A stretch of DNA of 53,118 bases from Gammaproteobacteria bacterium (GCA_947455595.1 CANGOP010000019.1:1-53118); one strand, 5' to 3'; counted from the first letter of the stretch, positions 8,128 to 17,433 are shown. A program made the numbers and translations. Notes: a model not told the origin generated them from the letters alone.

Positions 8128-8814
8128 ATGCGACTTCTGCTCTTCAACAAGCCTTACGGCGTACTGACACGATTCTCACCGCAAGAGGATCGACCGGTAC
8201 TGGCCGACCATCTGCAGGCGCCGGGTTTCCATCCTGCGGGGCGCCTGGATCACGACAGTGAGGGCCTGCTGCTGCTGACCGATGATGGCCGTCTCCAGGC
8301 GCGCATCACCGATCCTCGGCACGCCGTGGAAAAAGTGTATTGGTCCCAGGTCGAGGGCCGCATTGAGTCGAGCGCGCTTGAGCGACTCGAGCACGGCGTC
8401 CTGCTGAATGACGGCATCACGCGCCCGGCGCGTGCGCGCGCCCTGTCGCCGGCGCCCGAGGTCGGACCACGGGAACCGCCCATCCGCTATCGAGCGCAGA
8501 TCCCGACCGATTGGTTGGAACTCGAGATCCGTGAGGGCCGCAACCGCCAAGTTCGCCGCATGACCGCGGCAGTCGGCCTGCCGACTCTGCGGCTGATTCG
8601 TGTCCGCATTGGACCGTTCACGCTGGACAGACTGGCACCGGGTGAGTCGCGCGAGGCCACCGACACCGAATTGCGGGCCTTCATGGCCCGCCTGAATCCG
8701 ATCAGCGACTCTGCTGCCAGCGCGAGATCCGCATCGCGACCTCGAGGGCCTGCTCATAGTTCAGGCGCGGGTCGACGGTGGACAGGTAGGCCCGGGCGAG
8801 ATCCTCGTCGCTGA
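8128..8814 (+). CDS. rluE: rRNA pseudouridine synthase, RluE-like (RsuA family)
   Basis: Converts uridine to pseudouridine in rRNA; E. coli RluE acts on 23S U2457. The short N-terminus begins directly at MRLLLFNKPYGVL, without an S4 domain, as in RluE. The catalytic Asp is Asp41 in GRLDHDSEGLLLLT, and the later motifs KVYW and EGRNRQVRRM are present. Residues from about 190 onward (Ser/Ala/Arg/Gly-rich) are not family-like. This tail is encoded by 113 bases overlapping, in antisense, the conserved 3' end of the DAHP synthase gene, so it probably reflects a lost upstream stop codon. No Shine-Dalgarno sequence is visible; see the -10 at 8116-8121. RsuA family is certain, RluE specificity likely. 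Confidence 0.88.
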   Translation: MRLLLFNKPYGVLTRFSPQEDRPVLADHLQAPGFHPAGRLDHDSEGLLLLTDDGRLQARITDPRHAVEKVYWSQVEGRIESSALERLEHGVLLNDGITRPARARALSPAPEVGPREPPIRYRAQIPTDWLELEIREGRNRQVRRMTAAVGLPTLRLIRVRIGPFTLDRLAPGESREATDTELRAFMARLNPISDSAASARSASRPRGPAHSSGAGRRWTGRPGRDPRR

Positions 8815-10075
8815 GACCCCGGGCGCCGCCCGTGCATTCAGTAACGTTGTCGCCGGTCATCTCCAAGTGCACGCCGCCGAGCACCGAACCCATCTCCGCG
8901 TGTATGCGGAAGGCTGCCTCGATCTCCGCCAGGATGTTGTCGAAGCGTCGCGTCTTGACCCCGGTCTTGGTGCTCTCGGTATTCCCATGCATCGGATCGC
9001 AGATCCAGACGACCTTCGCGCCACACGCGCGAATGCTCTCAATGAGACCCGGCAACTTGGCATCCACATGCTTGGCACCCAGGCGGTGGATCAACGACAA
9101 GCGACCCGGTTCATTGTCCGGATTGAGGGTCCGGCACAGCTCGCGCAGGTAGTCGGCATCGGTGGTCGGTCCCACTTTCACGGCCACCGGATTGGCGATC
9201 CCGCGGAAATACTCAATATGTCCGTCACTCAGACCACGGGTGCGCTCACCAATCCACGGCAAGTGGGTCGACAGGTTGTACCAAGCGCCACGGCGCTGGA
9301 TAAACCGCGTCTGCGCCTGCTCGTAATGCAACAGCAAGCCTTCGTGGCTGGCATAGAAATCGATGCGCTGCGTGTCGGCCATCGGCCGGCCGGTGGCATG
9401 CTCGAAAAACGTCAGCGAATCCGCCAAGGAGTCCGTGATACGCCGGTACTCTTCGTACTTCGGCGAATGCCGCATGAAGTCCAGGTCCCAGTATTCGGGA
9501 TGGTGCAAATCGGTAAAGCCGCCATCGACCAGCGAACGCACGAAATTCAAGGTCAAGGCCGCTCGTTCGTAACCGCGCAAGAGCAAGTTCGGATCCGGCT
9601 CACGCGAAGCGGCATCGAACGGCGCGCGATTGACAATGTCGCCGCGGTAGCACGGCAACGTCACGCCATCACGCGTCTCGGTGTCGGCTGAACGCGGCTT
9701 GGCGTACTGGCCGGCGATACGGCCGACCCGCACCACCGGTCGCTTCAGTCCGTGCGTCAGCACCAGGCTCATCTGCAGCAGAATCTTCAGCTGACTGACG
9801 ATGCGATCCGACGAGCACGCATCCAGCGATTCGGCACAGTCACCGCCCTGCAGGATGAACGCCTCACCGCGACTCGCAGCGGCCAAACGCTCGCGCAGCG
9901 CATCGACTTCCCACGACACGACCAGCGGCGGCAACTTACCCAAGGCCGTCACGGCCTCGGCCAATGCCTGCGGGTCACGGTAGTTCGGCTGCTGCAGGGT
10001 CTGCTTCTGCTGCCAGGAATCGGGGGTCCAAAGGGCGGGCGTGTTTACGTTCGTCATAGCGTTCCAGTTTACCAT
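8702..10075 (-). CDS. class II 3-deoxy-7-phosphoheptulonate (DAHP) synthase
   Basis: Condenses phosphoenolpyruvate and erythrose-4-phosphate, the first step of the shikimate pathway. This is the plant/mycobacterial class II type (457 residues), not the E. coli AroFGH type. Evidence includes LWTPDSWQ at the N-terminus, QGGDCAES, GRIAGQYAKPRS, HPEYWDLDF, NPVAVKVGPT, ICDPMHGNT, GGVHLEMTGDNVTEC and CTGGARGLSD. These include the metal-binding Cys, His, Glu and Asp regions of the class. An internal ATG at 10057 (MTNVNTPALW) is an equally good start. It lies 31 bases downstream of hrpA on the same strand. Its last 113 bases overlap the 3' end of rluE on the other strand; the C-terminus overlapped here is conserved, so this gene is the constrained partner. 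Confidence 0.95.
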   Translation of the reverse strand: MVNWNAMTNVNTPALWTPDSWQQKQTLQQPNYRDPQALAEAVTALGKLPPLVVSWEVDALRERLAAASRGEAFILQGGDCAESLDACSSDRIVSQLKILLQMSLVLTHGLKRPVVRVGRIAGQYAKPRSADTETRDGVTLPCYRGDIVNRAPFDAASREPDPNLLLRGYERAALTLNFVRSLVDGGFTDLHHPEYWDLDFMRHSPKYEEYRRITDSLADSLTFFEHATGRPMADTQRIDFYASHEGLLLHYEQAQTRFIQRRGAWYNLSTHLPWIGERTRGLSDGHIEYFRGIANPVAVKVGPTTDADYLRELCRTLNPDNEPGRLSLIHRLGAKHVDAKLPGLIESIRACGAKVVWICDPMHGNTESTKTGVKTRRFDNILAEIEAAFRIHAEMGSVLGGVHLEMTGDNVTECTGGARGLSDEDLARAYLSTVDPRLNYEQALEVAMRISRWQQSR

Positions 10076-10106
10076 TCACCGCACATTTCTTGCACTGCGG
10101 CAGTGA

Positions 10107-13100
10107 CTACAACCGCGCTAATCCCTGCGTGACGACCGCCTCGATCGCCGCGAGGCGCTTGGCCGACACCGGCACACGCGTCCGCAAGTCTTGGGCGAAC
10201 AACTGCACGGCGTACTCTTCGAGATGCCAGCGCCACTCGACCAACACCGCAGGATCAGCGCCCATCCGGTGTGCGCGCAGCGCCGCCTCCTCGTAGCGCC
10301 GCCGTGCCGCGAAATAGTCATGCTGCGCGTCGGCCACCGCCCCGCGCATACCGGGCAGCTTGGCGATGCGCCGCCGCAAGGCTTTCAGATACCGCCCGAT
10401 CCCCTCCAGCCATGGCTCGGGCGTGGCGGCCACGAAACCATCGAAAATCAGTCCGTCCAGTTGTCTGCGCAGATCGGCCACCAGGGTCGCGTCACAGCCC
10501 TCCGGGAGTTTCGACAGTTCTTGCCGCGCTGCTCGCCAAACACCGAGCGCCAGTTTCACCTGTCCCGCCAGTCGTTCCGCTGCGGTCACCAGCGTGGCTT
10601 GACCGCGTCGTTGGCAGTCATCAAAGCGTGCGACGGTGCGTGGCGCCGGCTCATCCGCCGGCAAACATTCGCGCAGGACCGCACGCTCGGCGATGTGCTT
10701 GGCGAGCGTCTGTGCGGAGCCAATGCCCTGATGCAGCAAACACAGGTCACGATCGGACAGCACCGCTTTTTCCGCATGACGCACCGGGCCACTCAGCCCC
10801 AGCACCCATAAGCGCACCAAGCCCGCGCGCAAGCCGCGCTCCGCCAGTGCAAGGTCGGCCACCAACGCGGTGCTCACGCTCGACCCGTGATCGATGAGCG
10901 TCGGGTGCAGGCGCAGCCGCACGCCCTGACGCACGACATCCACGCCTTCGGGGATCACACCAAAGTCGAAAGTGCGCAGATGGTCGCGCTCCCACGGATC
11001 CGCCGACACGGCCGTGGTCAGGGCTGGGCGCGGCGCCGCCTCCGCCACCTTTTGGCGATGTTCACGACGGATGGTCGCTAAACGCCGGCCCACCGCGAGC
11101 ACCTGGCCCTCGGCATCGACCACTTCGACGTTGACGCACAGGTAGGGTTCGAGGGCGACGTCCGCGATCGTGTCGGCCGTGATGGGCTCACCGGCGAGGC
11201 GTGACAGCGCGGCGGCCACCGCCACATCGAACCCCTCACCGCTCGTCGGATCCAGGAGCGCCACGGCTTTGGCGGCCGCATCGGGTGCCGGCACCAGCAG
11301 ACGCCGTAACGGCTTGGGAAGCCCGCGCACAATGGCCGTGACCTTCTCGGCCCGCCAAGCGGGGATCACCCAACCGAGCTCCCCCTCCGTCAGGCGCGGC
11401 ACCAACGCTTCCGGCACGGTTACCGTGACGCCATCTGCTGGATCCTGCGGGTCAAACACATAGCGTACGGGTAAGCGATTACCGGCCAGCTGCAGGGCCG
11501 TCGGATATTGCTGCCGATCCAACGGCTCGGCGCCCTCGCGCCGCAAGTCCGTCTCGGTCATCTGCAACGCCTCGCCGTCCCGCGCCCCCGGCAGCTTGCG
11601 CCAACGCTCGAACGCAGCGACCGAGTGCACCGTCTCCGGCAGGCGCGCCACGTAGAAAGCGGCCTCTTCCGGCTCATCGATGAGCTGCGTGTGGCGACGC
11701 AGCGCCGCCTCCTCCATCCGGATGCGCGCTTTCAACTCTCGATTGCGACTGAGGGCGCGCAGGCGTATGCGCGAGCGGCCGTGCACGAGCGCTTCTCGCA
11801 CAAAAAACTCGCGCGCCTCCAGCGGCGCGACACTGCCGTAATGCGCACGTCGACCGGCCGCCAGCGGCAGTCCCCAGAGACTCACGGTCTCGCGACAGGA
11901 GACGATCCCGCGCGCTTCGTCCCATTCCGGGTCCGTGTACTCGCGTTTGACCAGATGCCGCGCGGCACTTTCGATCCACGCCGGCTCGACCGCCGCGACC
12001 ATGCGCGCGTACACCCGTTGCGTCTCAACGATGTGCGCGGCCACCACCCAGCGCGGCGCCTTGTTGCGTAACGGCGAGCCCGGTGCGATCAAGAAGCGGC
12101 GACCGCGTGGACCGAGAAAATCGGCTTTTTCGGTCTTCATGCCGACGTGGCCAAGCAGACCGGCGAGGAGCGCGCGATGAATGCGCTCGGCATCGGCCGC
12201 TTCCGGGTTCAACGTCCAGCGCAGTTCCTCGGCGAGTGTGCGCAGTTGGGCTTCGAGCTCTTCCCATTCGCGCATGCGGGCTGCCGAGAGGAAGCGCTCA
12301 GCACACCAACGCCGCAACGCATTGCGCGAGCGGGCGGCGCGCTCCACGCGATAGCGGCCCCAGACCTGCAAGAGGGTCATGAAGTCCGATTTGGGGTCGG
12401 CACCTTCGGCATGCACCGCGTCTGCTTTCTCGAGCCGATCGCTCGGCCGCTCGCGGGGATCTTGAATCGACAGACCCGCCACGAGCGCCAGCACCTCGCT
12501 CAGAGCCCCCGTCTGGCGCGCCGCGATCAACATCCGGGCGAGGCGTGGATCCACCGGAAAGCGCGCCATGGTGCGACCGATCTCGGTCACCTTGCCGTGA
12601 TCATCAACGGCCTCGAGTTCCTCGAGCAGTCGGTAGCCGTCGTTGATCAGCCGAGTATCCGGCGGATCGATGAACGGGAAGTCCGTGGGTCGACCAAGGC
12701 CCAGTACTTCCATCTGCAAAATCACATTCGCGAGATTGGTGCGCAGGACTTCGGGCGGGGTATACGCCTCGCGCAACTCAAATTCCGGCTCGCCATACAG
12801 CCGGATACACAGCCCAGGCCCGACGCGACCACACCGACCGCGGCGTTGGTTGGCACTCGCCTGCGAGACCGGTTCGATCGGCAAGCGCAGTATCTTCGAG
12901 CGGGGGCTGTAACGCGACAAGCGCGCAAGCCCCGAATCAATCACCGCGCGGATACCGGGCACGGTCAGCGAGGTCTCGGCCACATTGGTGGACAACACCA
13001 CCCGTCGCCCGCCGCGTCGATCGAAAATCCGTTGTTGTTCGGACCAGGCGAGCCGCGAGTACAACGGCAGCACCTGCAGCTTCGACCCAAAGGCCTGCTC

Positions 13101-13892
13101 GATGGTTTCGGCCGCCTCGCGGATCTCGCGCTCACCCGGCAGAAACACCAAGACATCGCCGCGCCCGATCTCGCCGGGTTCCGCGCTGATCTCCTGCAGC
13201 GCGCGGACGATGCCCGCATTGAGCCCCGGATCGAAGCGATCGTCGTCATCGGCCTCCAACGCGCGGTAGCGCGTCTCCACCGGATAGCCGCGGCCCGACA
13301 CCTCGATGACCGGGGCGCCACCGAAATACTCGGCAAAGCGCTGCGTATCAATCGTGGCGGATGTCACGATGATCTTGAGATCCCGCCGTCTCGCCAAAAT
13401 GCGTTTTAAACATCCGAGCAGAAAATCGATGTTGAGACTGCGTTCGTGCGCCTCGTCGATGATCAACGCATCGTAGCGGCGCAATAACGGGTCTTGCCGA
13501 GATTCGGCCAGCAGGATGCCGTCAGTCATGACCTTGATCGCGGTGTCGCGCGAGGTGCCATCGCTGAAGCGGATCTTGTGCCCCACAAATCGCGGCGGCG
13601 CACCGGGCAATTCGGCTTCTAGCCGCGCCGCGACCGCACGCGCCGCGATCCGCCGCGGCTGCGTATGCCCAATCAGTCCTCGGCGCAGCACGCCGGCCTC
13701 GAGCAGCATCTTGGGCAATTGCGTGGTCTTGCCCGAGCCGGTTTCGCCGGCGACCACCACCACTTGGGAGGTTTTGAGGCCCGCGAGGATCTCGTCACGA
13801 CGGGCTGTGACGGGTAAATCAGCCGGATACGTGATCTGCGGCATCCGTCGCGGCGCAGGCGCCGCCCGTGTCTCACCCGCCGGCTCTGACAT
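10107..13892 (-). CDS. hrpA: ATP-dependent DEAH-box RNA helicase HrpA
   Basis: DEAH/RHA helicase of 1261 residues; in E. coli HrpA acts in mRNA processing and resolves stalled ribosomes. Visible motifs: Walker A GETGSGKTTQ near residue 50, DEAH (IIDEAHERSLN), motif III SATID, VAETSLTVPGI and the QRRGRCGRVGPG motif VI. These are followed by the helicase-associated (HA2/OB) region and a long C-terminal DUF3418 part. E. coli HrpA has about 50 more residues before the helicase core; here only a short Ala/Pro/Arg-rich leader precedes PQITYPADLPV. The ATG lies two bases after the mazG stop, so translation is probably coupled. Third in the minus-strand run nudL-mazG-hrpA-DAHP synthase. Confidence 0.96.
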   Translation of the reverse strand: MSEPAGETRAAPAPRRMPQITYPADLPVTARRDEILAGLKTSQVVVVAGETGSGKTTQLPKMLLEAGVLRRGLIGHTQPRRIAARAVAARLEAELPGAPPRFVGHKIRFSDGTSRDTAIKVMTDGILLAESRQDPLLRRYDALIIDEAHERSLNIDFLLGCLKRILARRRDLKIIVTSATIDTQRFAEYFGGAPVIEVSGRGYPVETRYRALEADDDDRFDPGLNAGIVRALQEISAEPGEIGRGDVLVFLPGEREIREAAETIEQAFGSKLQVLPLYSRLAWSEQQRIFDRRGGRRVVLSTNVAETSLTVPGIRAVIDSGLARLSRYSPRSKILRLPIEPVSQASANQRRGRCGRVGPGLCIRLYGEPEFELREAYTPPEVLRTNLANVILQMEVLGLGRPTDFPFIDPPDTRLINDGYRLLEELEAVDDHGKVTEIGRTMARFPVDPRLARMLIAARQTGALSEVLALVAGLSIQDPRERPSDRLEKADAVHAEGADPKSDFMTLLQVWGRYRVERAARSRNALRRWCAERFLSAARMREWEELEAQLRTLAEELRWTLNPEAADAERIHRALLAGLLGHVGMKTEKADFLGPRGRRFLIAPGSPLRNKAPRWVVAAHIVETQRVYARMVAAVEPAWIESAARHLVKREYTDPEWDEARGIVSCRETVSLWGLPLAAGRRAHYGSVAPLEAREFFVREALVHGRSRIRLRALSRNRELKARIRMEEAALRRHTQLIDEPEEAAFYVARLPETVHSVAAFERWRKLPGARDGEALQMTETDLRREGAEPLDRQQYPTALQLAGNRLPVRYVFDPQDPADGVTVTVPEALVPRLTEGELGWVIPAWRAEKVTAIVRGLPKPLRRLLVPAPDAAAKAVALLDPTSGEGFDVAVAAALSRLAGEPITADTIADVALEPYLCVNVEVVDAEGQVLAVGRRLATIRREHRQKVAEAAPRPALTTAVSADPWERDHLRTFDFGVIPEGVDVVRQGVRLRLHPTLIDHGSSVSTALVADLALAERGLRAGLVRLWVLGLSGPVRHAEKAVLSDRDLCLLHQGIGSAQTLAKHIAERAVLRECLPADEPAPRTVARFDDCQRRGQATLVTAAERLAGQVKLALGVWRAARQELSKLPEGCDATLVADLRRQLDGLIFDGFVAATPEPWLEGIGRYLKALRRRIAKLPGMRGAVADAQHDYFAARRRYEEAALRAHRMGADPAVLVEWRWHLEEYAVQLFAQDLRTRVPVSAKRLAAIEAVVTQGLARL

Positions 13893-13894
13893 GG

Positions 13895-14665
13895 TTAGTC
13901 GTCCGACCGTTCGCGCTGTTTGGCCAACTGCCAGGCGTGCTCCAGCGTCGCCAAATCAGCACCGGGTGTCGCGCGGGCCCGCGCCTCGACCGCGGCGAAG
14001 CGCCGTCCAAAGCGACCATTGGCTTCCCGTAGGGCGCTTTCGGGGTCTATGTCCAAGTGACGGGCCAGATTGGCCAGGGCCAAGAGCACATCGCCCAACT
14101 CGGCAGCCATGGCGATCCGATCGCCGTCTTGCATGGCCTCATCCAGCTCACGCATTTCCTCATCCACCTTGTCGCGCGGACCCTGCGCATCGGGCCAATC
14201 AAAGCCAATGCGGGCGGCACGTTTGCCGATCTTGACGGCGCGCGTGAGCGCCGGCAGCCCCAACGGCACATCATCCAGCAACGACCCCTGCGGCGGCCGT
14301 GCCGACTTCTCGGCCGCCTTGATCTCGTCCCAACGCACCTGTTGCGCGGCCGCGTCCGTGACCACCTCATCGGCAAACACGTGCGGATGGCGGCGGATCA
14401 TCTTCTCGGCAATGCCATCGGCCACGCGGGCGAAATCGAACAAGCCCTGCTCTTCAGCGATCCGCGCGTGAAACACCACCTGCAGCAGCAAATCCCCCAA
14501 TTCGGCTTCCAGCTCCACCATATCGGCGCGCTCGATGGCATCGGCGACCTCATAGGCTTCTTCCAGCGTATACGGCGCGATCGTGCGAAAGGTCTGCTCT
14601 CGATCCCACGGGCAACCGTCCACCGGATCCCGCAGGCGCGCCATCACATCCAGTAAGCGCTTCAT
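13895..14665 (-). CDS. mazG: nucleoside triphosphate pyrophosphohydrolase MazG
   Basis: Hydrolyses (d)NTPs to NMP and pyrophosphate, a house-cleaning enzyme that also affects ppGpp in E. coli. At 256 residues it has the two tandem MazG domains of the long form. The first has LRDPVDGCPWDREQTF, EEAYEV and ELGDLLLQVVFHA; the second has DEMRELDEAM and AELGDVLLALANLARH. The EExxE and ExxD metal-binding patterns are intact. Its ATG overlaps the nudL stop codon (ATGA, 14662-14665), and hrpA follows after two bases. Together with nudL it makes a small nucleotide-sanitising unit. Confidence 0.96.
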   Translation of the reverse strand: MKRLLDVMARLRDPVDGCPWDREQTFRTIAPYTLEEAYEVADAIERADMVELEAELGDLLLQVVFHARIAEEQGLFDFARVADGIAEKMIRRHPHVFADEVVTDAAAQQVRWDEIKAAEKSARPPQGSLLDDVPLGLPALTRAVKIGKRAARIGFDWPDAQGPRDKVDEEMRELDEAMQDGDRIAMAAELGDVLLALANLARHLDIDPESALREANGRFGRRFAAVEARARATPGADLATLEHAWQLAKQRERSDD

Positions 14666-15309
14666 GCCGGCTCACGCCACACATTGAGCAAACGCGCGAG
14701 GGAGGCAATCATCCCGGCGGTTGCACCCCAGACACGGCGGTTGGCGTGGTACAGCTCGAAGAAGCGCACCGGCTCACCCCCGATGGACCAACTGCGGGCG
14801 TGATAGCGACTCGAGTCGAAGGCTTTCTCCAGCGGCAATTCGAACACGGAGTCCACCTCGCCATGATCCAGTGCGAGTTCCCCCTCCGGGTGAATGAACG
14901 CCACCACCGGGGTCACTCGAAAGCCGGTGAGGATGACATGGTCATTCAGATACCCGAGCACTTCCACGCGGCTCGGGTCGAGGCCGATCTCCTCCTCGGC
15001 TTCGCGCAAGGCGGTGCCGATCGCGTGCGGGTCGCTCGCTTCCACGCGCCCGCCCGGGAAGGCGACCTGGCCGGCGTGGTGTTTCAACCCCGCCGAGCGC
15101 TGGGTCAGCAAAATGGACAGTCCCGCGGGTCGATCGACGATGGGGATCAGGACCGCAGCGGCTTTCAGTGGCTCTTTGATGAGGTGCAGGTGCCGCTGGG
15201 TTTCCGCATGCGACAGACCGCCCAGGGATAGCCGTGTGTCGTCACCCGGCTCTGTGGAGGCCAGCACCGTACGCAGACGCAGTCTTAGTTCATCAGGGCT
15301 CAACGACAT
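14662..15309 (-). CDS. nudL: Nudix hydrolase, CoA pyrophosphatase-like (NudL/YeaB)
   Basis: Nudix enzyme of 215 residues predicted to split coenzyme A or its derivatives into phosphopantetheine and 3',5'-ADP. The Nudix box begins at GGRVEASD and ends with ALREAEEEIGL. It is preceded by LLTQRSAGLKHHAGQVAFPGG, the extra signature of the CoA-pyrophosphatase branch. The frame is open to 15411, but the extension is unlike the family and covers the purB promoter. ATG 15309 (MSLSPDELRLRL) gives the usual length. Its stop overlaps the mazG start. NudL is the closest named member I recognise; substrate is inferred from the signature. Confidence 0.88.
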   Translation of the reverse strand: MSLSPDELRLRLRTVLASTEPGDDTRLSLGGLSHAETQRHLHLIKEPLKAAAVLIPIVDRPAGLSILLTQRSAGLKHHAGQVAFPGGRVEASDPHAIGTALREAEEEIGLDPSRVEVLGYLNDHVILTGFRVTPVVAFIHPEGELALDHGEVDSVFELPLEKAFDSSRYHARSWSIGGEPVRFFELYHANRRVWGATAGMIASLARLLNVWREPA

Positions 15310-15412
15310 GGCGGATCGGCAAGCGGCCGACACCACCCGGCAGTGGGTTCGGATCGGCGCGGCACTTGCGGTGTTAGAATGATCCCGCATCCTATCATCT
15401 GGAAGTTCCACC

Positions 15413-16795
15413 GTGACCGACCGCGCCGCCCGAGATCCGGGCCTTGACGCCCTTTCCCCTGTCGACGGCCGCTATGCGGGGCGCATTCGCGACCTGCGCG
15501 CCTACTTCAGTGAAGCCGCCCTCATCCGGCACCGTGTCCGCGTGGAAGCCGAATGGTTCCGCTTCCTGGCACTGGATCTCAAGCTTTCCGAACTGGCACA
15601 GGTCGCCCCGGCGGTTCTGGCCGTCGCCGCCGACCTTGCCCGTGCGGCGGGTCCTGAGGAAGCACAGACCGTCAAAGAGACGGAAGCGACGATCAACCAC
15701 GACGTGAAGGCCGTTGAGTACTACCTGCGCGCCCAACTGGCGGCTGCAGGGGCGACGCCGGCCGAACTCGAGTTCGTGCATTTTGGCTGCACCTCTGAGG
15801 ACATCAACAACCTCTCCTACGCCCTGATGCTGCATCACGCCCGCGCGGATGTGCTCGTGCCGGCGCTCGAGCGCGTGCGCGCCTGGCTGGTCGAGCGTGC
15901 GCACACGGACGCGCAAGTACCGATGCTCTCGCGTACGCACGGCCAGGCAGCCAGCCCGACCACCTTAGGCAAAGAACTGGCCAATGTGGCCGCCCGTCTC
16001 GGTCGCGGGCTCGAGGCGTTTAAGGCCATTGCGCCCTTGGGAAAGATGAACGGTGCGGTGGGCAACTGGAATGCCCATCTGTGCGCGTACCCCGATGTGG
16101 ACTGGCGCTCGGCCGGCGCGCGCTTTGTGCGCTCGCTAGGGCTCGAGTGGAACGAATACACCATCCAGATCGAACCGCATGACTGGATTGCGGCCTACTG
16201 CGATGCGCTTGCCCGGATCGACACTATCCTCATCGACTTCTCACGCGATGTCTGGGGCTATGTGTCGGTCGGCTATTTCCGCCAGCGCGTCGTGGCTGGC
16301 GAAGTGGGCAGCTCGACCATGCCGCACAAGGTGAACCCCATCGATTTCGAGAATGCCGAGGGCAACCTCGGGATCGCCAATGCTCTCTTGCGCTTTTTCG
16401 CCGAGAAGTTGCCGGTCTCGCGCTGGCAGCGGGATCTGACTGACTCCACGGTGTTGCGCAACTTAGGACCCGCGCTCGGGCATGCGCTGCTCGCGTACAA
16501 GTCCCTCGAAAAGGGCTTGGGTCGCCTCGCGGCGGATCCTGCGCGTCTCGCCGCCGATCTTGACCAGAACTGGGAAGTGCTCGGCGAGGCGATTCAGACC
16601 GTGATGCGCCGCTACGGTGTGCCCAACGCGTACGAACGCTTGAAGGACTTGACCCGTGGACAGCGGGTCGATGGCGCCGCGCTTAGGACGTTTGTGGCGA
16701 CCTTGCCGCTGCCGGCCGACGTGCGGGAGCGCCTCGCCGAACTCACCCCCGCGGCATACATTGGCTTGGCCGGCGACCTCGCCCGGGATATCTGA
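15413..16795 (+). CDS. purB: adenylosuccinate lyase
   Basis: Catalyses two fumarate-releasing steps in purine synthesis: SAICAR to AICAR and adenylosuccinate to AMP. The 460-residue protein is of the E. coli type, beginning LDALSPVDGRYAG and carrying the fumarase/lyase signature SSTMPHKVNP at about residues 300-309. The catalytic-region strings FGCTSEDINN and SRTHGQAASPTTLGKEL are also present. The start is GTG with GGAAG about eight bases upstream. It is divergent from nudL. In E. coli, mnmA-hflD-purB are adjacent; here purB, a PLD-like gene and mnmA are adjacent and hflD is absent. Confidence 0.97.
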   Translation: MTDRAARDPGLDALSPVDGRYAGRIRDLRAYFSEAALIRHRVRVEAEWFRFLALDLKLSELAQVAPAVLAVAADLARAAGPEEAQTVKETEATINHDVKAVEYYLRAQLAAAGATPAELEFVHFGCTSEDINNLSYALMLHHARADVLVPALERVRAWLVERAHTDAQVPMLSRTHGQAASPTTLGKELANVAARLGRGLEAFKAIAPLGKMNGAVGNWNAHLCAYPDVDWRSAGARFVRSLGLEWNEYTIQIEPHDWIAAYCDALARIDTILIDFSRDVWGYVSVGYFRQRVVAGEVGSSTMPHKVNPIDFENAEGNLGIANALLRFFAEKLPVSRWQRDLTDSTVLRNLGPALGHALLAYKSLEKGLGRLAADPARLAADLDQNWEVLGEAIQTVMRRYGVPNAYERLKDLTRGQRVDGAALRTFVATLPLPADVRERLAELTPAAYIGLAGDLARDI

Positions 16796-16875
16796 TCGCC
16801 TCTGCGTGGAACCGTGACGCAGTCCGCAGGGCTGCGGCACGAGCACGGGCTACCCTGCCGATCCCCTAGACAGAG

Positions 16876-16889
16876 GCGGACCGGTCCGC
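16876..16889. promoter_or_regulatory. perfect 14-base palindrome upstream of the PLD-like gene
   Basis: GCGGACCGGTCCGC is a perfect palindrome ending nine bases before the ATG at 16899. It could be an operator or a structure masking the ribosome-binding region. A second dyad, CCGCAG-gg-CTGCGG at 16824-16837, lies just after purB and has no T run. Nothing else was seen in the 103-base gap. Confidence 0.35.
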
Positions 16890-16898
16890 TCGGCGTGC

Positions 16899-17411
16899 AT
16901 GTCGATTACTCCCCTTACTCCGCCGCTCGGCCCCATCGCGCCCCGGCTCCTCTTCGGCACTCTCGAGGACGCCCGCTACGCGCTGTGCGCTGTGATTGGC
17001 CGAGCGCAGCGTCGCATCACCCTCGCCTCACCCACGCTTGAGCCTGAACTGTACGAGCATCCGTCGGTCCTCCAAGCGCTGACACGCTTCATTTTGGCGC
17101 CGCGCTACACGCGCGTGCGGATTCTCCTGACCGCGGCGGACGCCCGCCCGGCCGCTCAGCACCAACTTTTGACCCTGTCACGCAAACTCTCCACCTCATT
17201 CGAGATCCGCACGGTGACATCGCCGTTGCCAGGCCCCACGGCCAGCTACTTGGTGGCGGATCAGATGGCCACTGTCCTGCGTCTCGACGCCGGTGATTGG
17301 CGCGGCATGTACGCGCTGGAAAACCCGGCGGCCGCCCGCACGCACCTGTCGCACTTCGAAACGATCTGGCAACGCTGCCCGGCACCGGACCACGCTGCCC
17401 TCGCTGTCTAA
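16899..17411 (+). CDS. small PLD-like domain protein of unknown function
   Basis: Soluble protein of 170 residues without signal peptide or membrane segment. It has alternating beta/alpha features (RITLASPTLEPELYEHPSVLQAL, VRILLTAAD, YLVADQMATVLRLDA) reminiscent of one half of a phospholipase D-like fold, without the HKD catalytic motif. Similar stretches occur beside GNAT domains in some gammaproteobacteria; I recall the name DUF7931 for them but could not verify it. The ATG has no clear Shine-Dalgarno sequence. It sits between purB and mnmA, ending 22 bases before mnmA. No function can be assigned. Confidence 0.75.
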   Translation: MSITPLTPPLGPIAPRLLFGTLEDARYALCAVIGRAQRRITLASPTLEPELYEHPSVLQALTRFILAPRYTRVRILLTAADARPAAQHQLLTLSRKLSTSFEIRTVTSPLPGPTASYLVADQMATVLRLDAGDWRGMYALENPAAARTHLSHFETIWQRCPAPDHAALAV

Positions 17412-17421
17412 TCGAGCGGCG

Positions 17422-17427
17422 TATAAT
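17422..17427 (+). promoter_or_regulatory. consensus -10 (TATAAT) six bases before mnmA
   Basis: TATAAT occupies 17422-17427, six bases remain, then the mnmA ATG starts at 17434. There is no Shine-Dalgarno sequence in between. Standard -10 to +1 spacing places the transcript start at the A of ATG, predicting a leaderless mnmA mRNA. No good -35 is present at the expected distance. Confidence 0.55.
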
Positions 17428-17433
17428 CGCCGG

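Noticed and set aside
12147..13409. 420-residue frame antisense to hrpA
   Set aside because: Covers conserved helicase motifs on the other strand and has no domain or ribosome-binding site.
15310..15411. Longer N-terminus for the Nudix protein
   Set aside because: The 34 extra residues are unlike the family and would place coding sequence over the purB promoter.
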